NCBI RefSeq assembly: GCF_048773025.1
Contig: NC_133566.1
Span: 18,385,001-18,449,000 of the forward strand
Origin: Camelus bactrianus
Taxonomy: Eukaryota > Chordata > Mammalia > Artiodactyla > Camelidae
Length of the DNA: 64,000 nt
Direction: 5' to 3'
The translations under genes and the position numbers were made by a program. Every line of letters starts with the position of its first letter. Positions within the stretch are counted from its first letter, which is position 1. Positions 20,480-32,879 of this stretch are shown piece after piece. The notes beneath the pieces were generated by a model. It had not been told where the DNA came from, searched no databases, and was given only the letters and a program-made list of their open reading frames with translations.

Positions 20480-21757
20480 AAAAAGTAAAACATAATCCTT
20501 GCCCCCCCCCACAGAATGAGTATAAGTAAAGGAAAATCAGAATAGTGGCAAACTGGGCACCATCACCCTGAAAAGAGCCAACTAAAAGTATCAGAGTGAT
20601 TGGGATTTGGTTTGAATTAACCAAGAATTCTGGATAAAAGAGCTGAAGGTGAATTCACAGAGGACCAGCACTGGAGAGAAGTGGCCAGAAAACAAATCAG
20701 GAGCTAAGCCCTCGGGAGGTTGGCTGAGTTACTCAACACTGTGTAAGCAATTCACTAGTTAACTTCAAATGACTTAGCAGTTGAAGCTGAGCCAAGGCTA
20801 GAAGCCAGGCTTGAGGCTTTCTGTCCATTTCTCCTTTCTCTCATCCACATTCTTAAGCAAACGGAGGCAAGGAGGCCTTGAGAAGTTGGCCTTCCACATA
20901 GAGTCAGAAGGTAAGGGCCCCCAGGCTCCCCTGTGATGGTGGGAAAGACTAGAGGGCAACCCGGGCAGGTCTGCCTTGTAAACTTCTGATTCAGGGGAAA
21001 CAATCACTCCTCAGACTCACTGGCCCAAACACCCCACATGCTCTGGTTAGATTGGACTGGTTTGCATTGGACTGGCTTGCACAGAGCTGAATCAAGACCA
21101 CTGAGGGTCACAGTTGTGGCGCATCTCTTTGGATTGTTCCCCTTAACAAGAACCCACCTCCTCAAGCCATGACAGAACCAGCCCTAAGTTCTCATTACTA
21201 CCGACAGGGCAAGTCGCTGCCTGGAATCAATGTGCTCCTCAAAAGTCAACGCATTTTTAAGTGACACTGATGGGGAATTCTTTTGAGAAGGAAGGATCCT
21301 TCCAATATAAAACATAAACTCTCCACCTGCCAAGTTGACTGTTGTTAAATTGTTTTGTTTCTTGAAGGGATATGAGCCTCGATTGGGGTTGACTGATTCC
21401 TGGGAGAACCAGGTGTTTTCTAGACAAGTATGAGGCCACATCCATGGAGCTCAAGATCAGAGCTCTCAGGGCTCCTCCCTGCCTTTGGATTCAACAGCAG
21501 GTTGTAGGGCATGTGAGAAGGAAGAACCACAGAAACGTAAATGGAAGAGGACTCCATCGCCTACTAGATTTTTTTCCTCTTAAAAAAAATCAAGTCATTC
21601 AAGACAGAGATCACAATGAAAAGCAGAGTGGAGGTCCTGCCCCAGAGAAGAGTGGAGCCTTCAGCCATGGGCTGGTATAACATTCACTCCACGCCATTAT
21701 TCAGTATGAAATCATTCAAAATATTTGATCTATGATAGTTACTAAAAGGGAAAGCCT

Positions 21758-21947
21758 GCTGGGGGGAGGGTAGAGCTCAGTGGTAGAGTGTGCACTTAGC
21801 AAGCATGACGTCCTGGGTTCAATCCCCAGTGCCTCCGTTTAAGTAAATAAATATACCTAATTACCCACCCACCCCCACAAGAAAAAAAAGTCAAAATTTT
21901 TAAAAATTAAATGATAAAACTTTAAAAAATAATATTTCAAAAGAAGT
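21758..21947 (+). mobile_element. Vic-1 type SINE
   Basis: 'gggtagagctcagtggtagagtg...ggttcaatccccagtgcctcc' with a long A-rich tail, flanked by GAAAGCCT repeats (21750-21757 and 21948-21955). Confidence 0.9.
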
Positions 21948-22569
21948 GAAAGCCTCATAAACAGAATGTTTTTGAAAGGTATCCATAAATCCATAACCCT
22001 AATTCATCTGTTATTTTAATTTCTCCCATCATATTCTTTTCTGACATTTATCTGCATATGTTATTCATAGCGGCCGGGGTAATTCACACCATGGCCACAA
22101 TTTTGAGTTCAGCTTCCTTCACGTGCTGTTTTTTCTCAGCACTTCTCTTTTTGACTTAGTTATCATATTGATCATTTTGCAAGCTACGCAGCATTCCCTC
22201 TTACTGCTGGTGTGTACCTGTACTTAGCCTTGGAACCCATAACCTGTGGTCTTGACTCTTTCTTACGAAGGTCAGTGATGCTGGCACTCTACTCGCCTTG
22301 AAAATGGGACTCGGAGAAGGGCACTGTGGGCATTTGCCTGCTCTGCTTGGAGCGCCTTGTCCCCAGGGCAACAACTGCTCATGCCCTGACTTAACCTCTT
22401 CTCGCATTGCTTCATATGTGTTTATTTTGTCTCGTTAAAATATTGATAGCTTAAATATATATATAGATAGCTTCTTGAGATCACAAGGCCGATTTTTCAG
22501 CCTCAAGGCTAATCAGTAGCTGGCCCTCATGAGCAGAAAAAGATGGAACTTCTTACTTGACCCTAAGTG

Positions 22570-22690
22570 GACAAACATTTTCTGATATGTATCAGATACT
22601 TGCGAAACAGGCTCACATCCTTTTTCTCACTTATTTCCCACAACAACCCCATGAAGGAGGTATTACTATTCCTAACTTACAAAAAAAAAA
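22570..22690 (-). repeat. MIR SINE remnant
   Basis: 'cacttatttcccacaacaaccccatgaaggaggtattactattcc' is the reverse MIR core. Confidence 0.6.
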
Positions 22691-22919
22691 GGGAGAATAT
22701 GACTCAAAGATTAGTTTAACCATCAGAGAAGAGCCAGAGGAGTTTTATAAATATTAATTTCTTAAAGCCTAACCTCTTAAGATTTAGAATTTTTGAGAAG
22801 AATCTTTAATTCTTAAGCCAGAAAGGAAGAGCAGCTGCCATGGAAATAACCCTCCCTGATGTTAAATTAAATCACCTATTTTTTTCTGTGATCCCTTACA
22901 CATACAGGGGGACTCAACC

Positions 22920-23098
22920 TTTTTTTTTTTAACTTTTTTTAAAAATTGAAGTATAGGCAGTTTACAATGTTGTGTCACTTTGTGGTGTACAGCACAATGC
23001 TTCAGTCATACATATACATACATATATTCCTCTTCATATTCTTTTTCATTACAAGTTACTACAAGATATTGAATATAGTTCCCTGTGCTGTACAGTAT
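22920..23098 (-). mobile_element. Camelid L1 3' end, reverse
   Basis: Poly(T), then 'aaaattgaagtataggcagtttacaatgttgtgtc' to 'atattgaatatagttccctgtgctgtaca'. Flanks 'gactcaaccttt' and 'gactcagccttt' suggest a near-perfect target duplication. Confidence 0.85.
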
Positions 23099-24017
23099 GT
23101 GGACTCAGCCTTTTAAGGGGTGCGTCACACTTGCTTTAGAGAGGGTTACTGATAAAGAGCAAAAGGGAAGTGCAGATAGTGGCATGATGTACTCTACCCA
23201 GCAAGACTCATCTTTAGGCCCAGCTAACTGTGCTAGAATAATACTGCTGGGAGAACTGAGCAAAATAGAAATGGTGAATTCCAAGATCTGAGCCCTAATC
23301 AGAACCCTGGACACAGCATATCAAGGCTAGGAAGGATCCTTGAGGTGACCAGGAACAAGTCCCGTATTTTACAAGTGAAGAAATTAGAATTGTCAACCGA
23401 CACATGAAAGGCCCCAGAGAAGTCAGGAAAACGCCACGATGGAAAACAGACCTCCACCCTTTCATTAATCTGAACAGCAGGTGAAGAGGCAAGGGGGTTT
23501 CCGTAGTGCCACGTCGCTCGGAACAAAGGCTTCTATTTTAAGAGCCCAGCCCTGCACCTGCGCCATCCAGATGGCAAAAGAAGAAATGAAAACAGGCTTT
23601 TCTCACTCCGGGGCAGGCCCGAGGGTCTAGGTTTCAGGTTGTTTAAACCACAATGGAGGAGCCAAATGATGTTGACATGCACCCCACGGGTGGGACCTTT
23701 CCCCCTCGGATTCCCAGTTTCCCTTACTACAGAGCTTGTCCCCATAACACGAAGGGAAAAGTAAGGCAAAGTCAGGGAAAGGGACCGTTTAATACCCTGG
23801 CTCACGCAGAGGCCCGCCGTGTGCTGATTAAGCAGGAGGAATGGGAGGCAAGAGAAGGTCCAGCCCAGCCATAGGTTAGAGGCAGAGGACTTAAGAGCCC
23901 GCATATGTCCAGAGAAAGGAAGTCATTCAATCTTGGAAGAAATTGCCAAGAAAAACAGAAAAAGTATTCGAATCATAGTTTCTTCAGTATAATCATAAAA
24001 GTGCAACTTTAAAAATT

Positions 24018-24150
24018 ATGAACTTTAGAGCAGGTAGACCTGACTTTGAACCCAGCTCTGCTGTAACTTGGGTGACTGGCCTTGACAAGTTAGTGACACT
24101 ATCAACACCTCAGTTTCCTCATCTGTAATTTTAAGATAACAGAGCACCTC
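24018..24150 (+). repeat. MIR SINE
   Basis: 'tttagagcaggtagacctgactttgaacccagctctgctgtaacttggg' to 'cagtttcctcatctgtaa'. Confidence 0.75.
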
Positions 24151-27100
24151 TTTGAAGGCATCTTGAAAGGAAGAGCTCCCAAGAACCTGCCATTCAAATG
24201 CAAAGGATTCTGTGACTTTTAGTTTAAATCATGCCATTAGATCTCCTTGTTCTGTTCAAAACCTGATGATTTTAAATCTGTTGTATGCCATTATCCAAAT
24301 CCACAAATGCTACTTCTTTAGCAAAAGATGAAATAAAAACACCCAATGCAGGGCTAAGGAAATGGCCAAAATTTGGTAGGTAACATCAGAAAATTCCCCG
24401 TTAGCCACCTTTCTTAAGGAATGGGTTATTCTAGTTAAAATAAATAGATTTTAAAAGATCATGACTGAATAGATCTGGTTTCCTTTCTCTAACAATTTTA
24501 TTTCTTTGCTAATTCAGAAGTCATTTCAAAATCTCACCAAAAAATTACCATGGTACTACAAAGGGGCAAAGTGTTGGCCAAGAAAGAACTATTTCATAAG
24601 ATAGCAAATAAATTTGATTCTACATAGTCATGCTTCTGGGTGTGCAAGAGCTTTGTAAACTCTTAGGGACTTCACAGTTGTAAGGGGCTCCTGTGTTTAT
24701 GAATATTGTATGCTCCTGATTTTTGAACTAGGGCATTTTTCTTTTTGTTCTCTCTTCTTTTGTAGAAGAGCAAATATCAGAGGCTCGCTGTGCAGTCTTC
24801 AAAAACAGTGGACTGGGGTCCAAAAGTGTACTGGAATCCCTCTTTGACACCACCTTGCTAACAAGCTAGAGTAAGTCACTGGACCCCTGTTATCCAGGGT
24901 GTAGGATGAGGGGGCTGAACTGAGTGATGATGAGGGTTCCTTCCACATCTAAAATGTTATGATTCCTGCGTGACCATACAAAGAATTTTTAAGGTGCTTT
25001 CTTTGACCCTGGTTTGCTCTGTATGATGTGGAAATAAATCCTTTAACATGAAAAGAGACCTTGCATATTCCTTTTAGAAAGGATGTTTAAAGTTTCACCA
25101 GATGAAAAGGCACTGTTCTCGGGAAGGAAACTGGCCAAAGAGAAAGTTAGATAGCAGCTCCACCAGAGATGGACTGGACCCAGCGTGCAGGTTAACCTGT
25201 GACCCGTCACGTGTGAGCCTTGTACCAGAGACCTTCAGGAGTTTACCACCTCAAACATGTGCTCACCCATGTGGATGTTGAGAATATGCCGACAGAGCGC
25301 AAGAGAGAAATTAGGAGATTACCCAGAGGATAAAAACAGTGCAGTCAGAAGGAAACAAATTAAATCTGGGAATCCCTGAGTATCCTGGTTTTGGGTATCT
25401 GGTCCAACGAGTTAACAAAATTGCCAAGGCAGCTGATCGAGATTTCTCCTCACCCGTGCTGTGGATGCTGTTTGAGAGATTTCTACCCACAAATGGCATG
25501 TTTATAAATAAGTGGCCTCAAGTGGAAATAATACCTAGAAAAACCACCCTGGATTTGAAGACAGACCTGTGCTTGGCTCTGGTTCTGCTCCTGTGTTGTG
25601 CTGAATGAGTCACTCAGCCCATCTTAGAACAAGTCTCAGTATAAAACTGAGGATTAAAAACACCTGCTTATGTCCTGTACGACATTGAATAGCGGTCTCA
25701 CAATGTTTAAGAAAACTCCTGGCAAGCTTATTGTACGCAGCCTTCTGAACAACAGCTCCCAGGGACACGTGCAGAATTCATTTCATGAAAAGCAACATGG
25801 CGCGACTTCCCACCCCGCCAGCAACGTGAAACGAAACTGTTTTCTCCATGTGTGATGGGCTCACAGGCCTGCCCTCCTTATCAACTCCATGTTGGGTATT
25901 TACTTAGTCCTTAGTAATTTGACTGGTGGGAACAATTTCCTTCAACTCCCTTCTGGAGAGACACCTGAGACCATAGTCAGAAACAGAAAGTTAAAGTTTC
26001 CATATTTTACTGGTCAGGGTTTGTGACAAAAAACTTGCAGAACCAGGCCTTCAAAATAGTCCTAATGCCAGGCTTGAGGGCTGGATCTAAGTGGGTTATT
26101 TCTGTATTTCTCAGATAATAATATCTGTAGAATTTAGTATGTGAAGCTTAGACATACAGTCAACATACAGATATTTTTGTATATGTCTTACTTCACCCTC
26201 AAGCCAGTTTTTTTGCTGGTTGTAGAGGAGAGATACAGATGTGTGTAAATAGACTATACAATAATTTTCATATGGTTGAAGAATAACACTTGTGAAACAG
26301 TTAATTGGCATCGTACTTTGGTATGACATTTTGAAAAGAATTTCAGTAACACATATGAAAAGCCACTAAAATCTCACTCCCTTTAACTCACTACATTCAA
26401 GAAATCTAAAAACATCAGAAAAACCTTGCATGTCCAACAATAAGAGAAGTGGCCAAGGAAATTATGGAAAGCCAGTGAAATGGACTAAGTTACAGTCTTT
26501 TGAAGTCTGTGCAGCAACATGGAAAACTCAATTAAAGAGGCATATTTGTAAAGCGTGGAATTCTGTATGCCTTACAGCTCGCTCTGTGTAAGAATCTATG
26601 TGCCTGTGAACAAAGATTGAAAAGAAAACACGGACAAAATGCTAAGGCTGTAATATTCAAGTACAAACATGGGAATTCTCTTCCTTTGAAATTTCTGATG
26701 TTAGAATATCATTCGTCCCATTAGTAATATTCAGGAACAGGGAAAGTTTGCCAAGCTTGCAGAATGGAAGTCAGAAATAAACCGTTGCTTTGTTTCCAGA
26801 TTCGGATAGAACCAGTCCCTCCCCAGCCCCAGTCCTTTGCCAGGCGGTGGGCAGATCGTTCCCCAGCCATGGAGACCCCGCCCCACCCCTGCCCCCGGAG
26901 TGAATAAAGCACCGTTATTTACCCCAAAATGAGCACTTATTGCTTCCTAACAGTTCTAAGTGATTTGAAAGTTTAAATTCCACCAGTTATAGCAAATACT
27001 TCTCAGAATCAGAAATTATCTTTTATTGTCAAGTGACAAGCAAACTATAAAAATAAGTTCAGCCATTTTGGATTGAGAACTGAAAATACTCTAGATTTAG

Positions 27101-27694
27101 ACAATTGTCTAAAATAAATTACTGAGGGTTCGCTTGGGGACAGAGGCATGCTTTAGTCAATTAAGTCCTTTCTTTCTAATTTCTCACATCCATTTGTTCA
27201 GTTCCATTCTTCAAAGTATTTAAAAAGGCAAAAATAGGTTAATGAAAAACACCAAAGGGCATCAAATATTTTACTGACCCTTACTGAAAATTTTTTTCCA
27301 TTTACTTTTTAGACAGGTAATTCAGGAACTTGCTAAAACATTCACATAGTACAAAAGCAAAATCATGGGAAGTAATTCTCTCTTCACTACTCTCTATCCC
27401 CCAGACTAAGACATTGTTAATAAAATATTTTAGCCCTAAAGTATGTTTGTTAATAAAAATGAAACCAAAACTGGAATATTAGAAAAGACATAATAAGAAG
27501 CAAGACTTAAAGGTACACGTTGTATAAACCCTCTTTATAGAGCAAAATAATTCTGGAACTACTTCTAAAACCAAAACTTTTGGAATTCTTTCAGAATTAT
27601 CCTTATGACAAAATTCAAATTATCAAAGTGTTAGTTATTTTAATTACAGAGAAGTATTCAAAAGTAAGTTCTAATTTTAATGAAAAAAACTTGA

Positions 27695-27795
27695 AAATGA
27701 ATATATGTATTTATATTCATGACTGGGACATTGTGCTGTACGCCAGAAATTGACACATTGTAACTGATGGTACTTCAATTAAAAAAAAAGTTTCT
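27695..27795 (+). repeat. L1 3' end fragment
   Basis: 'gtgctgtacgccagaaattgacacattgtaac...ggtacttcaatt' plus an A tail. Confidence 0.75.
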
Positions 27796-27989
27796 TAAAT
27801 AAAACATTAATGAGCTGTATAAAAAAAATAAGTTCTAGAATTCAGTCTCTTATTTAGATAAATATTTGGGGGTCAGTTACTCATTGCTGTTGTTTACATC
27901 TGATATACACTCCAAATGAGATGATCTACTGAGGTTCCTATAGGAAGGGACATGCAAAAAAATATATTTTGCCTCATGAAATGAATTTA

Positions 27990-28240
27990 TAATTGAGGGG
28001 GGAGGGATAAATTAGGAATTTGAGATTAACACATACACAATACTATATATAAAAAAGGTAAACAACAAGGACCTATTGTATAGCACAGGGAACTATATTC
28101 AATATCTTGTAATAACCTATAATGGAAAAGAGTCTGAAGAAGAATAAGATAGGTATATATTTATAACTGAATCATTTTGCTGTACACCTGAAACATAAAT
28201 GAACTATACTTCAATTTTTTTTAAAAGGGAAAAAAAGGAA
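27990..28240 (+). mobile_element. Camelid L1 3' end
   Basis: 'gggagggataaattaggaatttgagattaac', 'agcacagggaactatattcaatatcttgtaataacc', 'gctgtacacctgaaac', 'ctatacttcaa' plus tail. Confidence 0.85.
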
Positions 28241-28599
28241 AAAGTTTAAATTATAATTAATACATACTTGCCTTAATTAAAAATAAAAATCTACAAGGTT
28301 ACTTGTAGAAAGGATTTTTCTTTTCTCCTCAAAACTTTTAAACATAAATGTAAAATTCTTTATGCAAACATCTCATATAATAGCAACAGGAGATGAATGC
28401 ATTGCAGTGAATTTTATTGTATGTGAATTATATCTCAATAAAAAATAAGAATGCACTAAATAAAACTCAAGGAAATTATACTTAAGAGAAAGGAGCTGAC
28501 CTAAGCTATCAGCCCAGAGGACACAGCTCTCAGCTCTGCAAAGCACCTCAAGAATGTCCCAGACCAAATTAGGAATCTGCACCTCTTAGGGAGTGATGG

Positions 28600-28722
28600 A
28601 AATGTTAGCCATCTTGATTGTGGTGGGGCTCCACTGGTGTATGCATCTATCAAAATTCATCAAATTGTACATATGAATTATGTGCAGTTGACTGTACAGG
28701 AATCACAATAAAGGTGTTGAAA
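28600..28722 (+). repeat. Old L1 3' end fragment
   Basis: 'aaatgttagccatcttgattgtggtgg', 'gtatgcatctatcaaaattcatcaaattgtac', ending 'aatcacaataaaggtg' plus A tail, typical of old L1 tails. Confidence 0.65.
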
Positions 28723-29151
28723 AAAAAGAAAGAATTTCCCAGATGAACATTTACAAGCATTATCAGCCTGAGATCACACATATTCGGAGACAACTTTTCA
28801 TGCCTGAAATCATTCACTTTGATGAAACCATGCTTATTGTTTCCAATTAAAATTGCCTCTGTCTCGTCTTTACCTTTATTAATTGTACTCTGTTCACACA
28901 GTCTCTTTATTTACATTTCCCCAAAGCAACCTTTTCCTTAAAGTTAAGTTTTAACTCATTTCCCAAAGCAGAAAAGCATGAAGTTGTAACGCATTCTACC
29001 CTTATTGAGGGAAAGGAAACCACACAGTGAAGGCACACTCTCAGCTGGGGAGTGAGAGGAGGAGACGCTTGGAAAAGACAAACCATCTGGGATTGCATGA
29101 AATTATGCTTCTGCCTCACTGGACCTCCCTTGCATTTCCCAACAACACCAT

Positions 29152-29153
<2 letters not shown>

Positions 29154-29210
<57 letters not shown>
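29154..29210. repeat. (AC)n microsatellite next to KDE
   Basis: About 28 uninterrupted AC units ending 37 bp before the KDE nonamer. It gives spurious open frames on both strands. Confidence 0.95.
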
Positions 29211-29211
<1 letters not shown>

Positions 29212-29247
29212 CCTAGGTGGGACCCCAGGGCCCAGCTCTTACCCCAG

Positions 29248-29450
29248 AGTTTCTGTACAGGCAGCAGGTTGGCAGCGCTCACTGTGGGAGCCCTAGTGGC
29301 AGCCCCCAGGCGGCTCATGATGGGGTGGCAGGTGCCTTCAACACGAGAGACCCGCTGCGTTTTTACAATGCCCACTATTCAGAGTCTGACCCATTCTCCC
29401 CCAGGCACTCCCTCGAACAATCTCCTGTGACCCCTGGGAACCTGTACGGA
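29248..29450 (+). other. Kappa deleting element (KDE/RS) with its 23-RSS
   Basis: Nonamer AGTTTCTGT (29248-29256, 7 of 9), spacer of exactly 23 bp, perfect heptamer CACTGTG (29280-29286), then GGAGCCCTAGTGGCAGCC. That text, and 'cccactattcagagtctgacc' further on, match the human KDE as I remember it. It lies 21.7 kb downstream of IGKC, close to the roughly 24-25 kb of human and mouse. The KDE does not encode protein; joining it to a Vk or to the intron RSS deletes IGKC and its enhancers, silencing a kappa allele before lambda expression. The element's 3' limit is not sharp; I end it where my recall of likeness fades. Confidence 0.88.
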
Positions 29451-30216
29451 GATGTCCAGGGAAGATCACCTAACTGAAGACGTCACGGAGGAGCTTCGGG
29501 GCAGGCAGGAATTCCAGCCCAGCCCAGCCGGCACTTCCAGCTAGCTGTGGACAGCTCTGTGTGCCCAGGGAACAAAGATCAGGGTTAGGGGAACAGAGGT
29601 ACCTTACTGTCAAGGTACACATCTTGACTGCAGGGAAAAAAAAAAAAAAAAAAAGCCCTCTGGCCCCATCACAATGCAGCTCAGACGCTTTTGGCACTTT
29701 GCTGGTTAGTCAGCCTAAGCCGATCTACACGAATCAGTCACTGCAGGGGAGACGGTGTGAAGAAACAGAAACGGCAAAGCATGGAGCCTCACAGACAGCA
29801 ATTTGAGGTACTTAGGAAAAGGCCAAGATCGATTCATACAGCATTTACTATTACATAATATCCACGGCTGAGAGCTCTAATCAGTGACCACTGGCACCTC
29901 CGTGCAAGTCCCTTTAGGCCAAGCATAATCAGCACACTGGGGCTCAAGGTTTGATGGACACACGTGCCAAACACCCAAAGGGACAAGGAAGGACACTTGA
30001 GTTTCAGTGGTGTTTGGTTTGGCTTTCTCATGAGTCCTGGCAATGGCGTGCCTAAGGTAGAAGGGAGGGGCAGCTCTGAGATGGAAGCTGCCAGAGACAA
30101 AGCTCTGGGGATCTGGGCTAGCCCACAGGGCAACCTGTCCTCTAGGGTCCCACTCACTCAACAGTGGCCCCGGGAAACCCCAGCAGCCAGAGCAGCCCCT
30201 GGTGTGCTGGGCTGGA

Positions 30217-30231
30217 GCGCCCCCTGCTGGC
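30217..30231 (-). promoter_or_regulatory. CTCF-type binding motif
   Basis: The - strand reads GCCAGCAGGGGGCGC, an essentially perfect CTCF core. It lies about 0.93 kb downstream of the KDE and about 9 kb before the end of RPIA. In mouse, CTCF sites occur beyond the kappa 3' end, so this could be a domain boundary; binding is inferred from the motif alone. Confidence 0.65.
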
Positions 30232-30404
30232 CGCGTGAAGCGAGCACACCCAAGAGACCCAGTATCTAAAACTCCATTGTTTGACTGCATCGCATCCATC
30301 CCTACCTATATACCTTCGTAAAAATGTTATTTGGCATGTCCCCTGCACATACTCGCCAGTTTTTTATTTTAATAATATTATTTGGCAAACTAGGGTTCCC
30401 AAAA

Positions 30405-30650
30405 GGGAAAAGGGTGAGGGGAGGGATAAATTAGAAGTTTGGGATTAACGTGTACAAACTACCACATATAAAATAAGGAAGGCCCTACCATATAGCACAG
30501 GGAACTATATTCAATATTTTGTAATCACTTATAATGGAAAATAATCTGAAAAACAATATACACGTATATGTATAACTGAATCACTATTCTGTACACCTAA
30601 ACCTAACACAACATTGTAAATCAACTGTATTTCAATTAAAATACATATAT
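30405..30650 (+). mobile_element. Camelid L1 3' end
   Basis: 'gagggataaattagaagtttgggattaac', 'tagcacagggaactatattcaatattttgtaatcac', 'tgtacacctaaacctaacacaacattgtaaatcaac'. Confidence 0.85.
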
Positions 30651-30741
30651 ATTGTTTGGGTTCTTTAGGAAGTACAGAAAAACATATGAAAATAAAAGTC
30701 ATATATAATCCCATCAGAAAACTTTAACTTTTAACATCATT

Positions 30742-30880
30742 TTTTAAAAATTTATTTATATTTTTGGTGGGGGAGGTAGTTAGGTTTACTTGTTTACTTT
30801 TAGGGGAGGTGCTGGGGATCAAACCCAGGACCTTGTGTAGGCTAGGCATGCACTCTGCCAGTTGAGCTACACCTACCCTC
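30742..30880 (-). mobile_element. Vic-1 type SINE
   Basis: Reverse copy: 'ggggaggtgctggggatcaaacccaggaccttgtg', 'ccagttgagctacacctaccctc'. Flanked by exact TAACATCATT repeats (30732-30741 and 30881-30890). Confidence 0.9.
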
Positions 30881-31399
30881 TAACATCATTTAAAATGCAC
30901 AGTTCTCATCTGGCCAAGGCCATCCTCTGTGGCAGTCACTGTCCACCTGTCTACTCTCATCTTTTTCCTGCCCTTGGCTCCACTGCCAGCTGGCTTTGGC
31001 TAGTTGGCTGATGAGAGGCACTGACAAAAGACTGGAGGGTGGGAAGAAGGGCGTTAATTGCTCTCTCTCTCTCTGCTTTGGGGAGGAATTTTCCAGCAGT
31101 GGCTACATCTCCTCTGTGGTTCTAGCTTCCACCAAGTGCCCTGCTTGTGGGTTCTAATAACACCACCTTCTTCAGCCCTGGGAGTGCAGTGGTTTGTAGC
31201 CGACGTTCATGTCTGAGTACCTTCAACCCAGTGATTGACTCTCTGCCCTTCTGTCTCCTCTGAAGCATTTCCCATAATAAATTCCCTTTGCTTGAAATGC
31301 CTGGAATGATTAACCTTCCCGACTAGATCATGACTGACATATGTCAGTCAATAATTTTGGATTAATTTATCATTCAGTACTATTCCATAAAGCTGTTCC

Positions 31400-31830
31400 T
31401 TTATCTTTAGTTCCTTACAAACCTTTCTTAATGGTTGCATAACATCTCCTTACGTCCCACCTTAACTGATTTGTGTCATTCAACTTTCTAATGTTTCTTA
31501 GATTAAAACATTTGTATGAACATCTTTGTGCATAAATTTCTATCTACATTTCTTAAGTATTTGCTCAGACTAGATTCCTGGACATGACTAAAAGGGACTC
31601 ATTTATTTGACGATTCTTGGTAAATAATTGCCCCCAAAATCCCCATAAAGATTAGACCAGTTTGCAATCCTACCAGCGATCTTAAAGAGTCTGTCTCACC
31701 ATGCCCTCTGCAACATAACTGATCACATTACTTGCTAATTTTTATAGGCCAGAAAAAGGCATCTGGTTATTACCATTTTACTTTCGATGTGTTTTGTGTT
31801 CATTGTTAGCGAGGTAGAATGTTTTCCAGG
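31400..31830 (-). repeat. Probable old L1 fragment
   Basis: 'agaccagtttgcaatcctaccagcgatc' and nearby text resemble reverse-strand L1 sequence; strongly diverged. Confidence 0.4.
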
Positions 31831-32454
31831 TGTTTATTACCCATGAGCACTTCCTCTTTGGTAAATTACCTGTTTCACTGTCCAGCCCTTAGTGATTTTC
31901 TTATTGACTGGGGTATCAGTCAAGATTCTTAGATGTAAACAGCAGAAGTTGGTTCTGGCTAAATTAAGCAGAAATGGGATTTATTTAAAGGATATAATGC
32001 AACTCCAAAATGGACAGGAAGGCTGATCTTACTCTGCAGATAGTAACTGTGTCTCCTTCCCACGAATTCTACTTCTTCCTTCCACTGCGTATCACACTGT
32101 GTTTGTGGGATTTCTAAACAATGGACCATTTTAACGGAAATACTTTGAAGGTAACTGGATTTAGGAAGTGCCAAAGTTCCTGCCCCTGGGGTAACTAGAG
32201 ACACTCAGAAAAAATTACCCACGTGGGAAAGTGTTTCCTGGCAGTAGAATATCTTTCACAACCCAGACTTGCTGTGTCCTGAAAATATAAAGGAAACATT
32301 CTACCAGCCTTTAAAAAAACAAACAAAAAGACTTCAAATACACTGGGAAGCCCTTCTGAACTTTTTCTATGGACTTGTTACTGATCTCTCTGACCCAGAC
32401 TCTGCCTTGTTCATCCCACGCTCCTGCCTGCAGCCAGCAATGACTGGCCAGCCC

Positions 32455-32745
32455 TCTCCACTGTCAGGATGAAAGTCAAAGTCTTCAGCTACAGAGAACA
32501 TGGCCCCTCAGTAAGTGGTTCCTGCCTTCCCTTCTCTCACCTTCTCCCCAGCAATAGCTGTCACCCACGCACAGCTCCTCAAGGTTACCTGCCTACCGGG
32601 TCCTCGCTAAGACCCCCCTCCCCGTCTTTGCACATGCTGTTCCCCTTCTCTGCAGTGTGTCTTTCCACGTCACTTTTCCCCCACCCACCACCGTCTGCCT
32701 GGTGGCTCTTACCCTTCCTTCAAGATTCAGCAACCAGAGCCACCA
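32455..32745. repeat. L2-like fragment
   Basis: 'gtctttgcacatgctgttccccttctctgcagtgtg' and 'cttacccttccttcaagattcag' fit the common L2 3' region. Confidence 0.6.
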
Positions 32746-32879
32746 TATTTAAGTCACTAAAATGTATATTTAAAAAAAAAAGAGAGAGAGAGAAATTAGG
32801 ATGGTAGGCTTAAATGTTTTTAATTTAAATCCAAAGAAGGGATGAACAGAAGAACAAACACACAGACAAGGAGACAAGG

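Larger units (their letters stand above)
14850..29150. other. Interval between 3'Ek and KDE, no gene seen
   Basis: No coding gene is supported. Vic-1 SINEs, young and old L1 3' ends, MIR and L2 remnants are scattered in unique sequence. In mouse a further downstream enhancer (Ed) lies in the equivalent interval, but I found no motif that identifies it here. Confidence 0.6.

Noticed and set aside
28907-29375. Long frames with Cys-Val or Thr-His runs
   Set aside because: Translation of the (AC)n microsatellite.
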